DNA of 64,000 nt. It comes from Lepidodermella squamata (lineage: Eukaryota; Gastrotricha). The position numbers were made by a program, and so were the translations under genes. Of the stretch, positions 53,760 through 64,000 are shown piece by piece. The stretch is from NCBI GenBank assembly GCA_047495785.1, contig JBLDXI010000036.1, forward strand, positions 620,001-684,000, written 5' to 3'. The notes beneath the pieces were generated by a model. The model was not told where the DNA came from, made no database searches, and was given only the letters and a program-made list of their open reading frames with translations. Each line of letters opens with the position of its first letter. Position 1 is the stretch's first letter.

Positions 53760-56700
53760 TTACTTGAGCAGAGTCACAACATCCTTTCTATTGTTCAGTC
53801 GCGCCAAATCTAAAGCAGTTTGTTTCGAATAGTTTCTCCTATTGACCTTAACCGCGCGTGAATTCTTGAGCAGCTTCACAATGTTTCGACGGCCATCTCG
53901 AGCCGCTAGCATGAAAGCTGTATTCCCCTCATCGTTCTTTTGATCGACGTCAACCTCGCCCGTATTCTTGAGCAGCTTCACGATCTTGCGATAGCCAGCT
54001 TGAGCCGCTAGCATAAACGCCGTGTTTCCGTCATTATTCACTAGATTGACGTCAGCTCCACCAGTAATCCTGAGCAGGTTGAGGATCACGCGATGCCCAG
54101 CTTGAGCCGCCATCATGAAAGCCGTATTCCCCTCCTTGTCGGCCAAATCGATTGTAACCAACCTCTTTCGATGGAATATCAACAGAACGATCACGCATTC
54201 CGCGTGCCCGTTGATACTAGCTTCGTGAAGCGCTGTTCGCCCCGCTGAATTTTTCTTATCCGCCAAGGCTTTGACGGCTAAAAAGCCGTCACCACCCAGG
54301 CTATTCACGAATCTGAATTTAGCCTCTAGTAATTCATCCAAAACAACGTGATAGCCCTGTCGACAACACGCGTGGATGCACGTATCGCCATTTGACACAT
54401 GATCCATTTGACCCATCAACCGAGAACTCCATTGATAGTTAAGGAGACCTAGGCTTTGCTGTCTTTCACGGGTATACCATAAAGTGATAATCAGGTCTGA
54501 ATCATCACCTGTAAGGCAGGCATCGAAAAAAGACTAGAAAAACGGTAATTCAGGGCTCAAAATTCGTCAAGGAATGTTGGCGAACCTTGTACGTTGCTCT
54601 CATCCATTCGTCTCGCTGTTTTTTAGCAGCCTTGCGCTCGCGTTTCGCTGTCTAGTTGAAAATACGATATATGACAAATATTATTCTAGGCCTCAGAGGC
54701 ACATAATCCTCATAATTCGGATTAGTTCCGTCCATGGATAATAGTAGAGATCGGACGCTTGCGATCTTCCCGTAGTGTCAAAATGTTTAAGGTGCGTCAA
54801 TGTGCGCCTAGCTAAATGCAAGTAAAATTCTTGTAATTAGAATTCTATTATGATTCATCCCTGAGGATTCCTTCTCTTCTCTTTGGTGTTAAAGCGAAGC
54901 TAGCAGACTATTTATCCCAATCTCTGAGCTCTACAGTGAAAATCAAAAGTTACGCACGGTCAGGAATTTGTTGAGTTAAAACTAAAAACATCTCGCACGC
55001 GCCCGAACTATTCTTAGCTCCAAGCTTGGGTTAAAATCAGCTTTAAATAAAAAAAGTAACTCGGACATACCAAGAAGTTTTAATAGTTGTAAAAAATACG
55101 AATATTCATAAGGTGCTAATTAATATTCCGAAGCCCTCAAAGCTGATAATCATGTCAGAAAAATTCCGAAAAAATTATTTTTGTCGACACCTTATTTCAA
55201 CTGCTCAATTTTTTCTGCATTTTCGGCACTTAGCTAAGAATGTCCTAGTTTCATGACAGATGAATATATTCATAATATTCTTGAAAATTACCCCCCCCCC
55301 CCTCCCTCTTATGCAGCACGTGCGAAAGAATAGTGTCGCCTCAATTCCACCGTGCGGATCGTTTGATTGTCACTGTTCAATCGCACAGTAAAACAAAATT
55401 GTGTCAAAGCATTATATAGGCATACCCATGCAATGCAAGAATAAATGTTGTAGATTTTAGATTTAGTTTATGCAGATTTAGGTAACCTTACCCTATATTT
55501 GAAAAGCTTAGTGAACATGGAGAATGAGAATCAATTTTCTAAATTGATTCATCATTGTGGAGCTTTCTGTCCTGAAGTAAGTAATCAGTAATCGACAAAT
55601 TTGGATCTTCGTGATTTTGTGAGGTACTTTACGAATATCCAGGGGACCTTGTAAAGGCCCTGGGAAGAAGAGCCTGGTCTCGTTTGAAAGAGCGCTTAAA
55701 GTTGCAGTAGAATCGAAATTATCAAAAAAATAGAAAAAATAACTTTTTTTCAAGGAATTGAGTCAAATGAGCCGATTTTGCATTCATTTAGCTGGGCGTT
55801 CATGGCTCAACTAAAACGCAAAAATGTGGCTTTGTCACTATGTTTACTATTATCTATGGTTGCGTTTGGAAATTTTGTATAAGCCCCGGCTGCTATTTCA
55901 GCACTGAGTGTTAGCAATAATTCTCACCTCAAGTCGTCCCATCAAAGCAGTGATTTCTTCGTTTAGAGCTTCCAACCCCCGCCTTGCTTCATCAGCCCGA
56001 GCAGTCTGGTAAGCCAAGTGGGTCCTTATAGCATCAAGCTGCGAAAAACGGCACTAAATATTGAGTGTTAACAAATGTAGTGAATCTACCTCATCATGGT
56101 GTCTCCGCATTCGCTGGTGGATGTAGCTGAAATTAGCAGTCATCGCTTGTATTTCTGGGACGTTGAAGTAGCCGCATGTCATGATTTCATTCATAGTGCT
56201 ACGCTCGCTTTGATTTGCGACCAGAAGCTTGTTAATAATCATATCGTGCAACTGCGGGTCTTCGATTCGCAAAGGTTGCTGTCCGGTTCGAAGCGCATCG
56301 AAGCTTTACGATACAAGGAGGTTACACATGTTTAGTGGGTGTTGACGAAATATGTTACTCTTCTTGGTTTAAGATGCCAGTCAGATTTATTCGCGCCAAG
56401 GCATTTATGTGCCAAGGCAGCTCAAGAGTAGCTAGTTCAAAAGCAATTATGCCAAACGCCCAGCAATCGACGCTAGGATCAATCGTAAAACCAGCTGTCA
56501 TGAGGAATCTCTCCGGAGCCATGTAACGGTGCTTGCGAACCATCCAGTTTTCGGAGAGACGGCACTGCGAGCTTTTGAAAAAGAGAACATTTCAGTATAT
56601 GGCGGCCAACTTGGTCAACTAGGTCTTAGCTCAAAGGAACTCGTTACCTAGTCGTACCTAGTAGACCGTACCCCCCAACTTGAAAGGTCCAGGTAAGAAA

Positions 56701-58303
56701 ACCACAGGGCAGTGATCCGAGAAGGATTTGGTCTGAGGGGGATAAGGCAATTTTCTTAACAAAAAATTCGCTCGCGAACGCTAGCGCGTTCGCTCGCATT
56801 GATCACTGGTTCGAGGATGTTTATAAGGAGCATAATCATCTCTACTTTTCATACTTTCATTTTGCTGATGACTCACTGATACAGAATTTACCCCTTCGGA
56901 TTGTTAAGGGGGATTATGTATTGAAAAAAGCAGCTTAAAGAGGTTTTTTATGGAATTTTTATTTTTTCAATTTATAATAGGGCCGTGAAAGCAGACAACC
57001 GAACAATTTTGTTTCATTATAAATTGAATCTTTATTTCTCAATAAGGAATCACGGCGAAGCCATGTCATCTAGGGTAACTTTTCACGGGGAATCCATTGG
57101 TGATGTCTATTTTCTGATATTGGCAACTCTTTATCGATTGTCAAATATCGATTATCGATTTCGAAGTGATTTCTTGATTTTTTTAAGCGATCAAAGTGAC
57201 TTGTTACTTGTTACTTAGTGGAAAAAGATGGAATCATGGAAAGGGGAATTTCCTTCAACAAGGCTGAGTTTTCGACGTCTATTCCACTAGAAAACCATGA
57301 TTCTGCTGGTTTCAAAATGGGCCAATTTTTCCAAAATTTTTAGCTCCAAGGGGGTAAGCTTATCCACTTCAAAGTTTCATCGCAGCTCTCTGGGGGATCA
57401 TTCTTCCCCCTTAGCCCCCGGTCTCGGAACACCGCCACAGGGTGGACCCTTTGGTCTGGTGGAATCAGAGTTGAGAAGATACGCGAAAGTACCCCCCAGC
57501 TCGAGGACCCTATTTCTTACACTGTATACCGGCTATTCACCAAAATAAGTATCAATGAATGGGCTTACGCTGCTGTCAGCCTGGCAATGCCGAAATTCGC
57601 GACTTTCAAGCTCTTGTCGGTTGTGATGAGAATGTTTTCCGGCTTTAAATCCGAATGAGTGATGCCCATGTCATGGATGTAGGCGATAGCGTAGCCCAGC
57701 TCAGCCAGCCAACGCCTTCGCAACTCCGGTTCGAGCTGCTCGCGGTTGTTGGCACTGCGCCTATTAAGCTCACTCCTCAAATCACCTCCGCCACAGTACT
57801 CGAGTTCCATGATCCAGTAGTCGCCATCTGTAAAAGATTGCATACAGCTCTAAAACAGTGGGCATAGTAGGATCTTCAAACTACGGGGCATTTTCGGGCC
57901 CTAATTCTATGACCAAGGGGTTCTTTTTGGTGTTTTCCACCTAGACCTATCGAACTGGGGGGTTCATTCTCCAAGTACTTGGCGCCCTGGTGCATTTCGA
58001 GTCTAAAAATTGTGACCTGTTCTCACCTTGAAAAGCATTGAAAATCCTGACGATATTAGGGTGGCTCAACATTCGTAGCGACTGCGATTCCCTCAGCAAA
58101 TATTTCTCCCGGGCGGTGAATTCTGCGCGAGGAAGTCGCAGCCTCTTGATAGCAACCAGATGCTTCGCCTCAGCCCGGAAAATCAGCCCATCATTCTGAC
58201 CGCCATCTAAGGAACTGCCCAGGAATTTATATCTAATTGCATTCCCTGCCTGGCTGTTGGTAATTGGTACAGGCAAGGCGAAATTTTGCGCCATTTCAGA
58301 CAT
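53760..58303 (-). CDS. Kinase-like domain, coiled coil and ankyrin repeats; predicted pseudokinase (637 aa)
   Basis: I read seven exons: 58303-58027, 57827-57569, 56571-56359, 56303-56090, 56038-55928, 54651-54586 and 54533-53760. All junctions keep frame, and three introns are 51-55 nt. Residues ~20-310 form a protein kinase fold: the ATP-site lysine in VAIKRL, WIMELEYCGGGDL, THSDLKPENIL (catalytic Asp kept, Arg changed), then VANFG where DFG is expected, APE in RYMAPERF, and a C-lobe end SERSTMNEIM. A helical charged segment follows (TARADEARRGLEALNEEI, then TAKRERKAAKKQRDEW). The last exon has about five ankyrin repeats (NTAFMLAAQAGYRKIVKLLK type). The glycine loop is also poor. Loss of the DFG aspartate should prevent normal Mg-ATP chemistry, so it is probably a scaffold. 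An exon upstream of the ATG is possible. The middle junctions are less certain than the domain calls. Confidence 0.7.
57400..57524. mobile_element. Partial hAT-like MITE in a kinase-gene intron
   Basis: The right end ..CCTATTTCTTACACTG and an interior CCACAGGGTGGACCCTTTGG match the MITE family; the left end is not clear. Confidence 0.4.
57856..57989. mobile_element. hAT-like MITE in the first kinase-gene intron
   Basis: Begins CAGTGGGCATAGTAGG and ends AAGTACTTGGCGCCCTG, with a family-like interior (GGGCCCTAATTCTATGACCA, GTGTTTTCCACCTAGACC). No target duplication is seen. It explains why this intron is 199 nt when others in the gene are about 50. Confidence 0.55.
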
Positions 58304-59028
58304 AAACTGTATAAAAACTGGACACCATCATAAGCTATTATGAGCCAGATTATTCGGCATATCCTAGAAAAACAGGATCGTATCAGCTGATGCAATGTTG
58401 TCGAAATTATATGGGACGCAGTATTTAATGATAGTATTATCTATATATTACTACCACCAACAACAGCTTATCAGTACTGTATAGCGAGGAACACCAGTCA
58501 GTAGTGGGCGTCGTCAACAAGTAATTGGCCGGCCCATACCGCGTACATCAGGCAAGAAAACAGGATGTCTAGATAAGAAAACCGCTTAATCCACATGATA
58601 GTTCAAGGTTGAAATCAAAGATGAAATTAGCGCCTCTCCGGGGGGACGGATGCGATAGAAATTCGGGAACAAGACTCGAATTGCTAATTCGTGATGGGCA
58701 GGATATTTTGTAGAAAAGCGTACACCATCGTCAATTAACTGTAAATGCTTGAAAGATGGCCCAAAATATGCGGCAGCAACAAACTTCTTGAGTGACCTTC
58801 TCAAGGTAGCCTTAGAATCGATCAAAAAATCACGTTTGTACGAGGAAGCAGGAAACTGTAACGGGATCATCTTTCTCCCTCGGGTCATAGAATTGAATTA
58901 TTATCAAATACCGAAAAATTCACGAAAAAATTAAATAGAATTCCCTATCCTGGCTCCCGGCTAGAAACGTAGCGAGGATTAAAGAGATTAGTTTTTTATT
59001 TACTTTGACGACAGATGTTGGTTACATT
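58304..59028. other. Relic of another receptor locus and flanks
   Basis: 58627-58679 matches coding sequence for LFPNFYRIRPPGEAL on the minus strand, about 50 bp only. It is joined directly to 58684-58830, which resembles the far upstream flank at 39094-39260. A minus-strand receptor copy collapsed here by a large deletion. The right end is the 3' flank of the next pseudogene, with a minus-strand AATAAA (58995-59000). Confidence 0.55.
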
Positions 59029-60746
59029 TCAATTCACAAATGCAATTAATCTACGGAAAATCGCAAAAGCCTTGTCTGAGAAAAGTAAGAAAATACTGGT
59101 CAGACCCGAAATGGTCAAACTTGCGACCGAAGCAACAATTCGTTGAGTTACGTGGTAATTAGTCGACGCTATTATCAGGAAAATTGCCCCTATGACCAAG
59201 GGCAAATTGACAAACGAAGCCATGCGATAACGCTTGATTTCCGGTTCTTTCACTTTGGCAATGGATATGGACAAGAGAACAGCCGCGCTTGCAGGAATTA
59301 GGTCCACCGCGACTAACGTCATCATGAAATTCAAGTCCCTGCCATTACTATCTTCGCATAATTCAACATAAACATGGCGTAAGATATCACGTTCAGCGTC
59401 AAACTCGATACGGACGATCCTAATACGTGATTCCATTGGGTTGGTGATGAGCCAAGAAGCTAATGAAGAAATGCACAAAATTAGGAGAAAGATGGGTGCA
59501 ACATTTCCGAAGAGCAATTGCAACCGATTAGAACCTCTGTTGATCACCCTTGGTTCAGCTGGTAACCGAGGAAATACTGCAGTGTTCCAATTGCTATGAG
59601 GGAAGATAGTGGCGCGGCACTTCGAAGTTACGTAAACTGCCAGCTTGCGATAAAGAACCAAATGAACGACGGTTGCTCCAATGACAAGGAAAATATATTT
59701 CATATTACAAACGAAAGCTGAGTGAACATTCAGGGCAAACAAGATCGAAGCTGCGTTGAGTAACACGCAAGCCAGGGTGAATATAATCGAATCGATTTTC
59801 AACTTCGAGATACATGTCAGCAGCTGGGCGAGATTTGCTACCCCACTAAGGACGCATGCGAAGATGAGAAAAGCATCAGGGACGTGGATTACCTCAATTT
59901 CCTCTCCCGGCCAATCAGCTGGGGGCTGCTTAGTCTGCGTGTACCAGACGTAAGGTTCGAAACTGCTAACAGCGTAGCTTGAGACATCACTCACATTTGT
60001 TTTGTTCGGTGGAAAAGTGATTTCGTAGTTAATCCGTGCTCTATTTTCCTCCGGAATCCACTGAAAGATGTACTGAGGCTCCGAGTCCTGTTCTAGCCTG
60101 GGCGTATATTCGATAACACCCTGCCTGAAGCCGATGAACCTAATAGAGGCAGCACTTTCGTTAGCAGCATTCATGACCACCTTCGGATTATTGTCGTATT
60201 CTTTGAGAGATAGATTCTTCTTGTTGAGAATGTTCTCAGCCCCATCTAGCGTTAGGATGGCCTGGAGAAACTCATCGTGGCATAGGTACCGTCTTCCGTA
60301 GCTTGACATACCCCTCGCATCGGGAACAACTTTATCGACCATTTCGTCAAACTGCTTCGCGTCATAGCCTAGGCTGGTTTTTCCCGTGTTTTCGACCCCG
60401 AAGCTCGACCATATTGACCCGATAAAAACTGTAGATTTATACTGTTGTGAGACTATGGCCTTTGTACAACCCGGAGCGATAACGTCAGGTCTTGTACTAA
60501 TATCTCTAAAGGTGAGCCCAGCAATAACAAAAACGTATCGTGATCCAGTCAAGCCGTAACTGAAGCATTTGCAAAGAAATAGGACAGAATTAGTGAAATC
60601 GGAAATTTCATATGCTATCACCCTTGCGCCTGATTTCTTTAACCCCGATATCAAGTCGTCGCTCAAATCAAAAGCAGCATCGTAATGCACAACTTCCAGG
60701 CCATTCGTGACCGCCAAATCGTAAAAGTACGATGCGATGTAAAAAT
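59029..60746 (-). pseudogene. GABA-B-like receptor missing its 5' third
   Basis: Homology starts abruptly at 60746 within the flytrap domain (FYIASYFYDLAVTNG equivalent, itself in a shifted frame at the edge). It then continues from NGLEVVHYDAAFD through the linker, seven helices and a normal end (RRLIAFVN, stop at 59029) without further damage. The signal peptide and about 185 flytrap residues are absent, and the sequence upstream is unrelated, with no promoter boxes. An internal ATG would give a protein without signal peptide or ligand site, so I call it a pseudogene. Helix 3 (AFVCNMKY) and loop 2 (ELCEDS) cysteines are kept. Confidence 0.8.
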
Positions 60747-62320
60747 CCAGTAAAAAACCATGCTAGGACGTTAATTTGGTTCATTTTGGCAGCTTTGCGC
60801 TGAGCAAAAAGGTTTAATACGGTTCAAATCACTACCCCTTGAAATTCCCCTCCTAGCCATCTTGGAGGGGAACGTTTTTCGCCCCTCCCCAATCTTCAAT
60901 GATTGCGTGAACCGGAACGGTTTTAGCTATTAACTATATTTAGCTACTTAATTATCATGTCTCGCGCACGCCGCTCTCGGCGTTATTAATGAGGAAAAAT
61001 GGTATATCGGTTGTGGAGTTATATCGGGCACAAAAATCGAAAATTCGGGATTAATCCACTTAAATATTTCGAAATCAAGAGACAATAATTTCTGAAATTA
61101 CGAAAAATTCCGCATTTCGAATAACTGCGACTGGAGTAATAAATTTCATGTTACTTAGGTGACTCGTGGCGATTTCTTCCCCCAAATTTGCGGTTCAATC
61201 GCGGCTCAAGATTAGAATATTGTTGAAGTATGTTTAATTGCTTATTACTCTCGAAACTGTTGATGTAAAATGTAAAATTTGAAATTCCCTTGAAATTGGG
61301 TTTATTGTTTGTGAGCGACGTGCGCGATGAATGCTGATTAAGTAGCAACTGCCGCTGCTAAACCGTTCTAGTTTGCGCTATCATCTACCGGTAAAGGTAA
61401 ACACCGTAATTTCCTCCCATTTTTTAGCCGATAGACTGCGCGGTTGAATGTGCAAAAAATCAGGCCTGATGAAACCGGTTTTAGGTCATAGTGGAAAGTG
61501 GAGAAGCCATATTGGTGTTGAGAAAAAATTAGCACCATTCGGATCGTCAATGCTTTAAGGTTACGCGCAACAAAATCAGAAAACTATCTTGTGCTAACAA
61601 AAGGAACTAGAATTAAATTCTTGCGATTTATTTGAATTTTTCCATGCAATGATCAGTTCAAAAACTTGGTAGCCATTTGGTAGCACATTGTACATGAAAA
61701 TTAGACTAAAATCACAGGACATTGGACGCACAAAAACCTTGGTCGAAACCGGTTTCACCGCGCAGTTTATAGTGAGCGAGGGTCCAAATCGAAAAATTGT
61801 TCTGTAAAGAATCTAGAATCTCTGTTATGCACGTCTTTGTAAAGTAGAATGGCTCATAATTTTCGTAAAAACTTGAGAAAATTAGGGTGCCAACAAAAAT
61901 TTCGAAATTCAAAATAATTCAAAATAAAATTCGAAAATGTCGAAAATACGGTTCTACGACTACTGACATGCAACTGACTACGACATCCGAGAAAACGACA
62001 TCCGAAACACCATCAACCGAAACCGATTAATTAATCAATCAAATTATTTTATTTTATTTTTTTAACGACAACCGAGGCATTCGATTCTTCAATTCCGGGC
62101 CATATTTGACTGCAACCTATTTTCATGAGATATAGGTAACTAGAGAAACCCTATTGAATGGTAGATGCCCAATGTTCACAGAGCAAACCTATTATTGACG
62201 AAACGCCCTTGACAATGTCAAAAACTTTCTAAATTGTCGACAAATATCGCACTCTCATTTCAATGGTATAGCCGATTCGCGCCGATATTTTTTATGATGC
62301 TAATGCTTAGAGCACTGATG

Positions 62321-63390
62321 CTGGCCATTTCGGGACCAGGCTGATCATTGTAGCCCTCTTTTTTATGGTGCTATTCATCGCGCGGCAAAACTTGGGATGG
62401 GCATTTTTAAAGAATGCGTACTCCCACTATTAGCATTGTCACTTCGAATTTCGACCCATATGCCATCCTTGTGCACGAGATTGATGGCTCCAATCCTATA
62501 TACAGAAAAATACGACTAAGCACGACCTGCAAGCTATCATAGTAGCGAAGTTATAGGGCTGGCTGGACTGGCTGGCTGGCTGGCTGGCTGTGACGCGGTG
62601 CCAGGTATATGCTAGAAGCTACATATCAATCTGGCATGAAAAATAAGCAAAATAAGCAAAATAAGCTTGAAAGAATACAGTTTACAGTTAAGATTCAAGC
62701 TGTAACGCCTATAAAGTGTATTACCACCTAGTGGTAAGAGCTGAAAAAAGCACATGATCGGGGAATTCGACGTGCGGAATCAATGGATGCTACCTGGTAG
62801 CCAATTTTTAATTCATCTTCCAGAGCAGCCACGCAGGAAGAACAGTAAATTCGTAGGAAATTTCACCAGCATGGAAAATCGCGACTCAGTCACATCGAAA
62901 TCAGGTTAGAACACTCGTTTACACAGTGAAACTCGTGTGAAACTCCGATTTCCTCTAACCGGTATGTTGCCTTCCCATCATTTAGTATTAGCTTAGGTAT
63001 CTCAGTCATCTTCAATAAGCCGGCGGTTGTTTGCTGCTCTATCCGGCAATATAAAACTTGTCCAATAAATATTTTTTACCGATTTTCCGATTTTTTCATC
63101 TTGGTAAAATTCTCTTGTTGTTAGATCTCCTTCAACTAAAAAACACGTTCTACCGCGCCTCATATAGGCACAAAACTATGAGTGCTACGACGATGGGCGT
63201 AGTCTCGTTCGATTCCTCGCATTGTTCTGCACAGGATGGTTGCAATTAATCTTGCGCACAAATATTGCATACAGGTCAAAAATGCAAGTGAGTGCGCGCA
63301 CTGAAAATATGGCTATCCAAGTTTTACCGCGCGATGAATATCGTCATAAATACGGCGGCCACAGAGACCAGCCTGGTCTCAAAATTGTTA
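62321..63390. repeat. Inverted repeat pair about 1 kb apart
   Basis: 62321-62426 and the reverse complement of 63288-63390 align along ~100 bp: GGACCAGGCTG, ATTCATCGCGCGG, AAAACTTGG and a GCGTACTCCCAC/GCGCACTCAC end. This could be the arms of an old transposon. Confidence 0.5.
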
Positions 63391-63995
63391 GCTGAATATG
63401 CTGTATATGTTAGAATCATTAATATATCAGCGCAACTTCGGTGAATGAAAAAATGCGAGTGCAAAGTTGGCCAACAAAATTATGAAAATTTGACTTGACA
63501 AATGGTGTGGCGTCAAATGGGTGCGTCCTGTGAAAGTGGGGCTTGGGCCAGTTCAAGGCGCGCCTTGAGTTACCTATTTCTCATGAATATTCGTAATTGA
63601 AGTCGCAGTTAAATTACACCCAGAATTAAATAATCGAAATTAGAAAATTTACTCACTTTGTTTTTTATCTCATATTATACCGCGTGGCCTATTGGCAAAA
63701 CGCTGTGATAGGTGTTGGCATGCGGTTTTCATCTCTCGAAAGCCCGTCATATTCTGTAATTGACATGGTTATTTTATTAAACCGGGACTATTCCTAATCG
63801 TCGTGAAATGATTCTCAAAAACGTCGAAATTTCGACATTTTAAGGTGGATCGACCGCACCTCCTATAGACAAAAAACTATGAGGGCTACGACGATGGGCC
63901 TAGTGTCGTTCGATTCGTCTTGAAATTCTACGTCGGCCTGTATAATGTCTATGTGCGCACAAAACTGCTACGCGTGTCGAAAATTTAGCAGAAAA
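63150..63995. repeat. Direct repeat pair of about 140 bp
   Basis: 63150-63290 and 63848-63995 share ACCGC.CCTC.TATAG.CA, AAACTATGAG.GCTACGACGA, TCGTTCGATTC and GCGCACAAA blocks in the same orientation. Confidence 0.55.
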
Positions 63996-64000
63996 CGGCT

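Larger units (their letters stand above)
60747..64000. other. Gene-free right end with simple and dispersed repeats
   Basis: No gene recognised in 3.2 kb. AT-rich, with (GGCT)n at about 62556-62590 and AAAATAAGC x3 near 62638. A direct and an inverted repeat pair are listed separately. Confidence 0.45.

Overview
The window is nuclear DNA of an invertebrate animal with compact genes. The spliced genes use GT..AG introns, many of only 49-64 nt, and the gene families are animal ones: GABA-B-like class C receptors, PAN/apple domains, OTU protease, ankyrin repeats and kinase. Short introns together with a Polinton-type DNA polymerase would suit a nematode or another small-intron lineage, but the phylum cannot be fixed from the sequence alone.

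The window is dominated (8.3-60.7 kb) by an array of intronless ~760-residue seven-helix receptors. Each has a signal peptide, a Venus-flytrap ligand domain, a short linker with no cysteine-rich domain, seven membrane helices and a tail of about 10 residues, which is the GABA-B-like layout of class C GPCRs. Five copies look intact (8306+, 12920+, 34937-, 42006+, 46856+). Four are broken: a frameshifted chimera at 17342-19895, an inverted-duplication wreck at 20998-23474, a frameshifted copy split by a small transposon at 36363-38911, and a copy that has lost its 5' third at 59029-60746. Smaller relics lie at about 20.7, 35.6, 44.8 (promoter only) and 58.6 kb. The eight copies that keep their 5' end share an upstream module (TAATTAGG-like box, then CAGTTAC-like box). 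Most also have a TATA-like box 45-50 nt before the ATG. The pocket residues that bind GABA in GABBR1 are replaced, so these are probably receptors for other ligands, perhaps chemosensory.

Other genes, left to right: a Polinton/Maverick-type protein-primed DNA polymerase running off the left edge (1-3554, minus), a small unknown protein, a PC4-domain protein (4222-5382, minus), a proline-rich unknown (to 7430, plus), and a small membrane-anchored unknown (15448-16194, minus). Next is a secreted PAN-domain protein built from 13 exons, most of them 27-51 nt, with every junction in phase 1 (27825-31161, plus). Then come an OTU cysteine protease with a 22-residue tandem repeat (50929-52292, minus) and a kinase-like/coiled-coil/ankyrin protein whose DFG motif reads NFG (53760-58303, minus).

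The spaces between genes hold small non-autonomous DNA transposons: hAT-like MITEs with 8-bp target duplications, two copies of another TIR family, a 450-bp TIR element, two foldback elements, and a long hairpin inside an intron of the microexon gene. The last 3.2 kb carries only repeats.
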